NCBI GenBank assembly: GCA_964036315.1
Contig: OZ038500.1
Location: forward strand, 62,946,102-63,010,101
Length of the DNA: 64,000 bases
Source of the DNA: Acanthosepion esculentum
Taxonomy: Eukaryota > Mollusca > Cephalopoda > Sepiida > Sepiidae
Direction: 5' to 3'
Shown here: positions 55,795 through 64,000 of the stretch, in pieces
Numbering within the stretch: the stretch's first letter is position 1
Layout of the letters: every line of letters begins with the position of its first letter
Notes under the pieces: generated by a model
What the model was told of the DNA's origin: nothing
Databases searched by the model: none
Seen by the model: the letters and a program-made list of their open reading frames with translations, nothing else
Made by a program: the position numbers and the translations under genes

Positions 55795-56000
55795 CATCTG
55801 TAGTCTGGCCTGGATGCGCGGGTAGTGTAACGAGTAGTAACTAGGGATGTGCTGAATTCGAATCTTGGCCAAACTCGTTACGTTCACTTTCGCCCCCTTA
55901 GGAAAAGTATGAATCCATTCCTTCTCCCCAGTCAGCTGTGAGTTAAACAGCAGGGTTGACTGGATATCCTTTCTTTTATGTGGCAACCAGTCTTGGAGAA
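55795..56000 (+). repeat. tRNA-derived SINE, plus orientation
   Basis: Head ggatgcgcgggtagtgtaac and gctgaattcgaatcttggcc (B-box-like), core ggaaaagtatgaatccattc, tail cagctgtgagttaaacagca then ggttgactgga. Confidence 0.7.
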
Positions 56001-56096
56001 GGTTAAATCTGTACTCAAAACCAACCTGAAGAAGGAGGGACTCTTCAAGCTGTATTTCCCTAGACACACCACTGCTGCTATGGCTGCAGTACATTT

Positions 56097-56225
56097 TTTT
56101 AATCGTTTCACCCCATGCAAGGCAGTAAAGTCACTAAGACACAATGGGATACTGAGTGTGAAAGAGTAAAATAGAAACATTATTAAAGAGAGAGAACAAT
56201 AGAAGAGTGATCAGGAATATAGTAG
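56097..56225 (-). mobile_element. LINE relic, family A, 3' end, left part of a split copy
   Basis: Terminus aatcgtttcaccccatgcaa, then gcagtaaagtcactaagaca and the ...aagagagagaacaatagaag stretch, interrupted by the dispersed element at 56226. Confidence 0.8.
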
Positions 56226-56957
56226 ACTAGCAGCATGGCCCGGCGTTGCCCGTGCTTGATTCAAAAATCGTACGACTTATACAGCAATCGCTATCACTTG
56301 ACTTAAAATATTTTTGCCCTTCTTTGCCTTTAAAGGAGTGCCCTTTGCCGTGCTGATGTTGCTACATGCCTTACTTCTTGCCTATCTCACACTGCGAATT
56401 TTTTCTAAGCTCTATACTAAACATTAAATCTGTTACGTAAAAAGAACTAAACAAAATGAACACAAAACGATCAGCTTTAAAAAAGGACTCGTAACTGGAA
56501 AACCGAATGAAAAAAGAATGTTAACTACAAATAATTTTTCACACCCAACCCAGTTCTGCAGAATCAGAATCAACGTTGAGTTTAAGCAAGCGAATGAGCC
56601 AATTGGAGTAAAGTGCCATGCAGATTTAAATTTTTCCCACTTGTGACGAATGCAGCTATTGATTTTTTTGCATGCTAGCATGCTAGTTAACATTCGTGTC
56701 AGTCAGCTGTTGGCTCTCACGCTGGCCAATAGAATCTTCCTGCCTATTCGTGGCAGCCAGCTATAGGCTCTCACTCTGGCCAGTAGAAAATGGCCGCAAA
56801 CTACATGAAAACTACCGTAGAAGCATGGAAAAATCGATTATTTCCACTATCGATGGGAGTTGGGAAATGCAAAGTTGGTCTTGGCCTTTATGCTAACTTG
56901 GAGCATGTGCATTTAAATTTTGGTGCAAATCCGTCGAAAATTGCGGCCGTGCATTCG

Positions 56958-57041
<84 letters not shown>

Positions 57042-57058
57042 CCTTTTATAGATAGAGA
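56226..57058 (+). mobile_element. ~770-bp dispersed element, copy 2, inserted in a LINE
   Basis: Same element as 40173-40950, from actagcagcatggcccggcg to ttttatagatagagat. Here the internal CA run has grown to ~38 units (56962-57038). It splits a family A LINE, giving clean insertion boundaries on both sides. The ORFs with long TH or CV runs are products of (CA)n. Confidence 0.87.
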
Positions 57059-57740
57059 TAACGATTGACATTGCATTTAAATTTTGAAAAAGTTGGCTGG
57101 AAAGCATGAATTCAGAAGAGAGTTCCACAAGAAGTGCGAGAAAATAAGCTGTTAACATAGAATTTACGGTCACATGTAGCCTATTCAACTGTAAATTGAT
57201 GGGACCTTGTTGCCAATCTAGTACTGCGCTTAAATTTATAAAGTATAGGTACCATAGTGAAGAGTTCATATGAACGATTACTGTTCAGAAAAAGTGACTG
57301 GATGAAGAATAACCAAAACCGAAGTTGGAAATGAAATGGTAATCAACAAAGTGAAGTAGGTAAACCACTGCTAGTGGTGGACTACTTATACAGTATATTA
57401 CCCCCCACTTACAATAGTGCCCAACGTATTTATGAGGATTGGGACATACCCATTAGTGTTCATAGGTACGCTATATAACAATTACCATGAAAGTATTTAT
57501 AGAAAAGGCACAGAAAATCTACATTACGGCGGTTAGAAAGTGACTGAAGCCGAGACATCAGGTCAGGAACGATAATATTGCTGATTCGTTTTTTTGTGTT
57601 TTATCAAGGATCCCTAAATATATAACAGAAACACCGGACTTATTTATAGATTCTGTAGAAAAAAATTGTCTAGCACGAGATTCGGTATAATCTTTCCACT
57701 TCATGCCAGCCGAGAATCTTGGCCCCAAAAAGGCGTCACG
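57059..57740 (-). mobile_element. LINE relic, family A, right part of the split copy
   Basis: Continues from acgattgacattgcatttaa with the FKCNVNR region, the SSEFMLSSQLF block and LYFINLSAVLDWQQGPIN. It is interrupted again at 57280-57478 by the short element also seen at 16553, then resumes at aacaattaccatgaaagtat with the YKYFHGNC and IQRRISNIIVPD regions and FGPRFSAGMKWKDYTESRAR near 57670-57720. Confidence 0.78.
57280..57478 (+). mobile_element. ~200-bp short element, second copy
   Basis: Shares both ends with the insertion at 16553-16786 (actggat.aagaata start; gacatacccattagtgttca end) and also sits inside a family A LINE. Flanks acgattac/caattacc suggest a duplicated, diverged target. 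Confidence 0.55.
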
Positions 57741-58115
57741 CGTACATATACTGTTCCTTTAAGTTTTGTAATACCATGATATCCGATAAACACAGGATAC
57801 TTTCAGACAGTAAGTAAATGTGAGAGAACGAGAAATGTGAACTGATTGTTGCGCAACTCCGAGGAAGAGGAAAAGAAAAATACGTTTTAATGATCGGAAA
57901 GACTTAAACGTTTATCATTTTCTTGTCTGTATGGATACAAAAATAGTTAATTACTTCCCGCAATTCCTTATATAAAATAACACATCTTCCTGTTTTTGTT
58001 AGAGGAACAGCTGAAATTCTCTAAAAACAGTTCTTCGTTCGCGTGCTCATATTAAATGAGACTTTTCGTTTCCTTTGGTCAACTTAGAATTTAATGAAAT
58101 GTCCCCCCCACTTAC

Positions 58116-58226
58116 CCAACTAAAACCCCAGGGCCGATGTAGTGGCCTCGTGTCCTCCACGCCCACTCTATAATACTTCCCCCGATCTTTGATACGGTCC
58201 AATGCAATATAAGTGAACAATGCAAC
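58116..58226 (-). CDS. Candidate 111-bp coding exon of unknown minus-strand gene
   Basis: The exon has a pyrimidine-rich acceptor (atttttctag) and a consensus donor (TTGG|gtaagt). Frame 1 gives 37 codons, VALFTYIALDRIKDRGKYYR then VGVEDTRPLHRPWGFSW; a second frame is also open. The sequence is non-repetitive and GC-richer than its surroundings. A short hydrophobic start followed by a charged loop and WGFSW loosely suggests a loop between two membrane segments of a small four-TM protein, but no family is claimed. The nine-copy satellite at 58274-58613 begins within 50 bp of its upstream side. Confidence 0.5.
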
Positions 58227-58273
58227 CTAGAAAAATAAAAATAAATCCAAAATGTATCTAAATACAAATTATC

Positions 58274-58613
58274 GACATGTCATAATAGATCATTCCATCT
58301 TAAATAATTAGAGACATGTCATAATAGATCATTCCATCTTAAATAATTAGAGACATGTCATAATAGATCATTCCATCTTAAATAATTAGAGACATGTCAT
58401 AATAGATCATTCCATCTTAAATAATTAGAGACATGTCATAATAGATCATTCCATCTTAAATAATTAGAGACATGTCATAATAGATCATTCCATCTTAAAT
58501 AATTAGAGACATGTCATAATAGATCATTCCATCTTAAATAATTAGAGACATGTCATAATAGATCATTCCATCTTAAATAATTAGAGACATGTCATAATAG
58601 ATCATTCCATTTG
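58274..58613. repeat. 39-bp satellite, nine near-identical units
   Basis: gacatgtcataatagatcat then tccatcttaaataattaga, starting at 58274, 58313, 58352, 58391, 58430, 58469, 58508, 58547 and 58586. Units 2-9 are identical to the base except at the array ends, so expansion is recent. gacatgtc is itself palindromic. There are no spacers, so it is not CRISPR-like. Confidence 0.97.
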
Positions 58614-58619
58614 AAATGA

Positions 58620-59075
58620 ATCAGTAATGTTATGCGGCAATTTTTAACGTCAACTTGAGATTTTTTAAAAGTTGAATGATTTTAACATATTCAACATTAT
58701 AGATAAAAACATAGTGAATTTTATATAGTATTTTTTTTTCGAGACATAACATGAGCAAAACAATTCACGAATTCGGACGTAAAAAGACGACAGAATGACG
58801 TCAAAATACTTCATCCTTTAATAATCAGTTGTGCTTAGTTTGAACTGTAATGTATATAGATGTATGTAGGAAAAGGCAAATGTTGATAAATAGCGAGGGT
58901 CACAAAGCACAAAATCGGGGGCTTGCTTGTACTTAATCTACTACCCTAAATAAGTAATTTACTAATTTTAAAAATCTTTTTTTTTTCTGGTTAGCGAATT
59001 AATCTTGTAAGCAATTAAGAGAAACATCAAATAACCTATGTGATGATAGAACAGGGCCTTGTGGGGATGGCAAGT
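58620..59075. other. Unassigned sequence
   Basis: AT-rich; nothing recognised. Confidence 0.45.
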
Positions 59076-59079
59076 TGAC

Positions 59080-59160
59080 AAACACTGCTTCGAACTACAA
59101 AGGATAGGAAGTTGTGGAGAGTTATGATCACCTACGTTCTGAATGGGACTTGGCACATAA
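59080..59160 (+). mobile_element. RTE-type LINE, 3' tip
   Basis: gaactacaaaggataggaag, ttgtggagagttatgatcac then ctacgttctgaa..gacttggcacat matches 38195-38260. Confidence 0.65.
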
Positions 59161-60550
59161 AAAATGAATATATTTCAATCTATAAGCATTTATTTAGGAG
59201 GAGGGCACTGTCATATGTTCGACAAAAGAAATAAGATAAAGAGTATTAAAGGGAACACAAGAAGACCAATGAGGTTTTATAGTAAACCAAAAATGTTTTA
59301 TTTTAATTTTAGCGATTTAGTCATTGGCTAAAAAGGAAAAAGACATAAAAGGTTTACCGGCAAAAAGTTAGAAACACTTCAAACTAACTTCAGTCGGGAG
59401 TAACTGGGATTTGTGGTATAGTTTACATGTCAGGTCAGCGAAGGGTAGTGAACGGTCTGACCTGAAGCAGATTTCGGCAACAACTGACTTTACCAGTCAA
59501 TTCACTTCCTTTTGGCGCCGACCAACGAATACGAATACCCAGATGAAAAACCTCCACTTGTAAGGTCATCCGACCGCATCAAATGGCCCAGAACTCAGAA
59601 AAGTTTCATTCACAAAAATAGATTCTCTTAACAGACACTTTTTTTTAATTTTAAAAGATTTAAATTTAAAAAGAAATGAAAACAATTCTTGTAAAAATTC
59701 ATTATTCATCTAAAAATATTTTTCTTAATATATATTTCTTAATGTATTTCTGTCCTTAATACATCTTATTTATAAAAGCAATTAAAAGATTTTTTCTAAT
59801 TGAATAATGTCATAGTTTTATTGCATTTTTTATTTTACGATCAATGATTTGAAAAAAAAACAAAAAACAAAATGATGATTTAAACTCTCTAAGGAGCTCT
59901 GCTTTTAACTAATATAAATATGAAGAGGCTGAAATTTTAATTTCTCGAAATTTTATAAAATTGTGTAAGTGTGGCTAGGAGATGTAAAAAAAAAATATTT
60001 TTACCAAGATTTTCAAAAAAAAAAATTACAAAATAATTTCATTAATTTGTGAATAAGTCCTGAAAAAGCCATTAAAATCCGACAATTATTTGATTTTTGC
60101 AAGAATTTCCAAAACAATGTATTTTTTTTTACCGCAAAAAAGACGCTAAATTTCTTAATACTAAACTTTGGCCCACCCGCTGACACAAGAAAAACATTTT
60201 TAAACAAAATGTCAAAAAATTAAAATAATAAAAAAAATATTTTCGTCTTTGTTTTTATCAAGTTTCGGGCCTTATTCATCATACTATGCCCTATTTTAGA
60301 AAGTTTTTTGGAGGTACCTATTTTATTGTCAATCACTCTAAATTGATTTAAAGCAGGGCCAATCAGTATATTAAACTTTGCTGCGAGTTCCCCAGCAAAC
60401 GGCTTTGGAACATATTTGGATAGATTTTGCTAGAGTTAGTGTTTGATACTTAGCAAATACGGATTCGAAATATTCCTGTTCAAAAGGCTGTTTTTAGTCA
60501 ACCTGCTTAAGTTTATTAAGAAACAGAAAGACTTCGCTTGAAATAAGGAA
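59161..60550. other. Unassigned, homopolymer-rich sequence
   Basis: 59340-59600 is less AT-rich, but neither strand shows an exon-like frame with splice sites. The rest is A/T-rich. Confidence 0.45.
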
Positions 60551-60554
60551 AATA

Positions 60555-61020
60555 ATACTAAACCGTTAAGTGATATCTGTCCCCCTACATGACAGTACTG
60601 GACAATCTCTACAAAGATGAAGAAGAGGCTTGAAGCAACAGAAATCTCGTTCTACAGAATGATGCTGAGGATACCATGGACGGAACATGTGAGCAACGTC
60701 GATGTTTTAGAGAAAATGGAAACAAAAAGAAAAAAAATTATACTTAACATCAGGAAGAGACAGTTGAGGTTTCTATGGCATATAATGAGGAAGAGGGCTT
60801 GGAAATTTGATACTCACAGGATAGATTAAAAGCAAGAAACACGGATGAAAACAACGCATGACGTACTTAGAGAGCTTGATAAATGGATGGCGGAACAGGG
60901 TTTAGGAGAAATAACAGAAAAATAACATTCATTAAAAGCTGCAAGGGGCAGGAAGTTCTTGAGAGCCATGATTGCCTACGTTCTGAGGGAACACGCTACA
61001 TAAAGGAAACGCTTAAGTTT
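60555..61020 (+). mobile_element. RTE-type LINE, 3' end
   Basis: KMKKRLEATEISFYRMMLRI, PWTEHVSNVDVLEKMETKRK, NIRKRQLRFLWHIMRKRAWK, FDTHRID, then MDGGTGFRRNNRKITFIKSC and KGQEVLESHDCLRSEGTRYI. It shows the consensus of the family's last ~150 residues with two frameshifts. Confidence 0.83.
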
Positions 61021-61850
61021 ATGAAGTGTTTCAATGTGTGTAAAATTGAGTCATTATGTTTATTTAATTCTATTTAACCAGGAATTTAACCAACGTTCCA
61101 ATGTCTACGAGGATCGTTGTTTTCTTCCTTCGTTGAACCAGAGGCAAGAGAGAATATCAACCAATGACCCAGCCTTTGTGGTTTGACGGATTCTCCTGGT
61201 GAAATTCAATATGCGATCGTTCTTGTTGAAGGCTGTCATGAAAGTTTTGTACAACTGGTCTTGAGTTACCATGGTGTTTTAATGCTAACACCAAAAAATC
61301 AATAACGAAGAATATGTGAGCTCGGAAATATAATGATTTTAAATCGCCACGCAGATGCCACAATTCCTATGGCTGATTTCAAGCAGTGTGTAATTGTAGC
61401 AAGCGAGAATTGCATTATCACATGACAACTAAATAAACAAATTTTGAAAGCGATAGACGGATGAGATCGCGCTTATATGTATAGCTCAGATGAAAGAAAT
61501 ACGAGCTAAGAAAGAATAAAAAAACAACAACACATTAATTGTTCAAACCTGATGCGAGTTGTTTTCCCGCTCTTTAGTAGATTTATTCATGTCGTAAAAA
61601 TTCACCGTTAAATTAATGGATTTAACGACGTTTCAACCCCTGCTGAGTCATTCAATGTCGATGTCAGTCCCGATTTATTTATATTTTATTATTTATTTTA
61701 TTTGTTTTTAAATTATTTATTTGTTCAATTTTTTTTAATCCAGGAGAAAAATCACAATGAACAAAGAGTGCCAATGTTAACCTTTGTAAACTAACTCTTC
61801 CATATTTGTTTTTAATGTTTTATGCATCAAGGCATAGAATTACTGAACGA
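61021..61850. other. Unassigned sequence
   Basis: 61080-61380 is non-repetitive and moderately GC, with a 68-codon minus frame that is not recognised and lacks convincing splice sites. Confidence 0.4.
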
Positions 61851-61854
61851 GATT

Positions 61855-62225
61855 GTTGTAGGGTACAAAAGAAGGAAGTATCTGCAATGTAATCGACCCT
61901 GATCCGGCATATCGGCTTCATTCACTTTCTCACCTGCGTGACGTGGCTTCCCTCCGTCTTTTCTACAAATATTTTCATGACAACTGCCCCGAAGAGTTTT
62001 TTTTCCCGGATATCCCGATTACATGAATTTAAGCGTGCTACTAGATTGGCATCTAGGTCTCACCCTTTTTACTGTTGAAATAGCTAAATGCAACCGCCAC
62101 TCCAACTCCAACAGTTTCTTTTCCCGCACTTCCTGTGGAATTCCTTTCCGTTTACTTGCGTCCCCGATAACTACAATCTTCAAAAATGTAAATACAACGC
62201 CAATCGCCACCTTCTGGCTTCTTGA
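61855..62225 (+). mobile_element. LINE relic, family A, 3' region
   Basis: KE.VCNVIDPDPAYRLHSLS, HLRDVASLRLFYKYFHDNCP then EEFFFPDIPIT.in EFK-type block, HLGLTLFTVEIAKCNRHSNS and FFSRTSCGIPFRLLASPITT. It lacks the usual terminal sequence. Confidence 0.78.
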
Positions 62226-62299
62226 AACACTGGGGCAAACTTTAGTTACACACGGACATTTTATTGTTATTATCACAACGTTTTCGGCCGATAGATTGT

Positions 62300-62705
62300 C
62301 CTTAGTCTCACAGCCATATCACATTGAAAGACCGGTTTTCATACGATCACCGAAGTTAAGCAACGGCGAGACTTGTCAGTACCTAGATGGTTGACCGTTT
62401 TGGAAGACTAGGTGCTGTAAGCTTGGATTTGCAGACGATGTAATTTTGGCTCAGAATTGAAAATCGAAGAGCTGAGTTCAAATTTCAGTTGGGTTTGTTC
62501 TATTCACTTACGCGCAAATACTCCTGGTTACGGTATGAATCCACCCCTCCCCCAGCTATGGGTTAATTAGCAGGACTTGTATCAGTAAATCATTATTATC
62601 CCCACCAAAAAAAACTCCTTACAATCTAAAAATATATTCTGGCTTTAAACACGCTGCAAAAGGTTGATAAGCCGTAAAAAAAAAAATTAAATCAATCAAG
62701 ATTGT
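62300..62705 (+). mobile_element. Composite SINE: 5S rRNA head, tRNA-related segment, single tail
   Basis: 5S head 62300-62420: agccatatcacattgaaaga, ccggttttcatacgatcacc, gaagttaagcaacggcgaga, cttgtcagtacctagatggt then aggtgctgtaagctt, nearly full-length. The tRNA-like segment follows (ttgcagacgatgtaattttg, gctgagttcaaatttcag), then the SINE core (tatgaatccacccctccccc, agctatgggttaattagcag) and a tail ending aaaggttgataagccgtaaa. It shows the unit arrangement before the tail amplification seen at 32925. Confidence 0.8.
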
Positions 62706-62784
62706 TCTCGTTCCGTTGCCCAAGTCTAGGAATCTCTCGTCTAGTATATATTTAATAAATAAAAGGGTCATCTCAAAATTCCCG

Positions 62785-62935
62785 AATCAACAAGCATTTG
62801 ATGAAAGCCTGAGAGCATAACGGCCGGAACGTTGTCGCCATGACAACAAAGATTAGGAAAATAGTTCAAGTGTAAATAATGTAAATAATGATAACTCTTC
62901 ATCCGACAAATTCAGACAGAAATTGGACAAGCCTC
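62785..62935 (+). mobile_element. Hammerhead-like repeat element, copy C
   Basis: TTGATGA (62798-62804) ... cataacggccggaacgttgt ... aatagttcaagtgtaaataa, and the tail ctcttcatccgacaaattca then gacagaaatt. The core is degraded (first C to T; GAAAC to GGAAC; stem II weakened), so this copy would not be active. Confidence 0.6.
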
Positions 62936-63354
62936 TCTTTCGTGTCAACTTGTCCAGGCAATCGCAATAAAAAAATAAAAAAAAAATAAAAAATGCTCAT
63001 CTCATTATCAACCATAACAGGAACCGCAAAAGTTGTTTCAACTATAAATCAATCATTTGAATGTTGAAATGAAATATTTTCATTTTTGACTAGTTACCTT
63101 GTAAGGAAATCGCTACAAAGAAAACTTGATTTCGTATCTCATATCAATTGGAGTTCGTCTTTCGTGGACGATACCTTAATCAATTCAACAACGGACAAGG
63201 TTCAAATTTATAGCCACATTCCCAACCAAGTCTGTGTAAAACCTCGCACTATATTGTTAATAAGAGTAATATAATTGTTAATGACAGTTCGGGACAAATT
63301 TGTTAAATCTGAAATATGTTATCCCCTGTGTTCATAAAATCAAATCTATTTACT

Positions 63355-64000
63355 CCTGCCTCAAACGCAAATCTACTGAGGCGGAAAAAGTTAACCTGGC
63401 AGCCCAAATTGAAAAGGACCTCCAATCAGTTGTGATCTGGGGTGAGAAATGGATGGTTAACTTTAACGCGTCTAAAACAAAACTGCTCTCCATCAACCAC
63501 CACAAGGTTCCATCCCTGCATCCCATTAGAATGTCTGATGACCATCTTCTCGAGAGCCCCTCCCTACGGCTGCTCGGTCTCACGCTGTCTGCTGATCTGA
63601 GATGGAATAAATACATCGAGTCAGTTGCATCAGCCACCGCAAAGAAAGTTGGTTCTCTGTGCCGAGCCAGGAAATTTTTCTCCCCTGAATCGATCCTTCA
63701 AGTCTATAAATCGACCATTCGCCCATGCATGGAGTATTGCTGCCATATATGGTCTGGAGCCCCTGCTGTTTGCCTCGGGGTTCTTGATAAGATCCAGAGA
63801 CGGATATGCAATGTGATTGGCCCTGATCTGTCATCTCGTCTGCAGTCGCTCTCTCACAGACGCGATGTTGCCTCGCTCTGCCTTTTTTACAAATACTTCC
63901 ACGGTAATTGCTCTGAGGAGTTGCGTTCGCTTGTCCCCAGGCCTCGTGAATTTAAACGCCCTACCAGGCTGGCATCCCGCTCCCACCCCTACACCGTGGA
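63355..64000 (+). mobile_element. LINE family A, best-preserved copy, runs off the right edge
   Basis: Open for ~213 codons without a stop in one frame: KSTEAEKVNLAAQIEKDLQS, VVIWGEKWMVNFNASKTKLL, SINHHKVPSLHPIRMSDDHL, LESPSLRLLGLTLSADLRWN, KYIESVASATAKKVGSLCRA, RKFFSPESILQVYKSTIRPC, MEYCCHIWSGAPAVCLGVLD, KIQRRICNVIGPDLSSRLQS, LSHRRDVASLCLFYKYFHGN, CSEELRSLVPRPREFKRPTR. This lies C-terminal to the RT catalytic motif. 5'-truncated at ~63355, with the 3' end outside the window. It serves as the local reference for the decayed copies. Confidence 0.9.

Noticed and set aside
56790..57269. ORFs rich in TH or CV repeats
   Set aside because: They are translations of the (CA)n tract in the dispersed element.
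58274..58613. CRISPR-like array
   Set aside because: Units are directly contiguous with no variable spacers, and the genome is eukaryotic.
62023..62394. 123-codon plus ORF
   Set aside because: It runs out of LINE sequence into the 5S-headed SINE, so it is an artificial fusion.

Overview
This is animal nuclear DNA: AT-rich, intron-dominated and packed with decayed retroelements, SINEs, minisatellites and (TA)n tracts. The many tRNA-derived SINE relics, the abundance of RTE- and CR1/jockey-type LINEs and the long (TA)n runs point to a lophotrochozoan, most likely an octopus-type cephalopod. That assignment rests on repeat style and is inference. No prokaryotic gene, operon or CRISPR array is present.

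The only clear host gene is a minus-strand SLC17-family transporter (sialin / vesicular glutamate transporter group). Seven coding exons lie at about 32.7-32.9, 22.6-22.8, 20.0-20.3, 17.8-17.9, 14.4-14.5, 10.6-10.7 and 7.7-7.8 kb. Consensus or near-consensus splice sites and compatible intron phases at every junction give about 357 residues, from a cytosolic acidic N-terminus through TM1-TM7. The last ~130 residues of the family are not found and probably lie left of base 1. Two further minus-strand exon candidates (38943-38993 and 58116-58226) have good splice sites and open frames but no firm identity.

Layout: 1-7.4 kb holds a minisatellite, LINE and RTE relics, a putative LTR and another LINE relic. 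7.6-33 kb is the transporter, its introns filled with a 2.3-kb LINE, a head-to-head Penelope-like (PLE) pair with a GIY-YIG endonuclease, 5S- and tRNA-derived sequences, three minisatellites and (TA)n tracts. 33-38.3 kb has a composite 5S rRNA/tRNA SINE with an amplified tail and a 2.4-kb RTE element. 38.3-64 kb is almost entirely repeats: RTE and LINE 3' ends, two copies of a ~770-bp dispersed element (one inside a LINE), a mariner-type MITE, a pogo-type MITE, foldback elements, a tRNA-like tandem array, a 35-bp minisatellite, a 9-copy 39-bp satellite, and a LINE that runs off the right edge.

The most interesting non-gene signals are two families of hammerhead-ribozyme-like motifs (21.75, 45.69 and 62.80 kb; and an inverted pair at 51.2/51.4 kb), the PLE inverted pair carrying the start of a following copy after the GIY-YIG stop, the composite 5S/tRNA SINE, and loss of two acidic transmembrane residues in the transporter.
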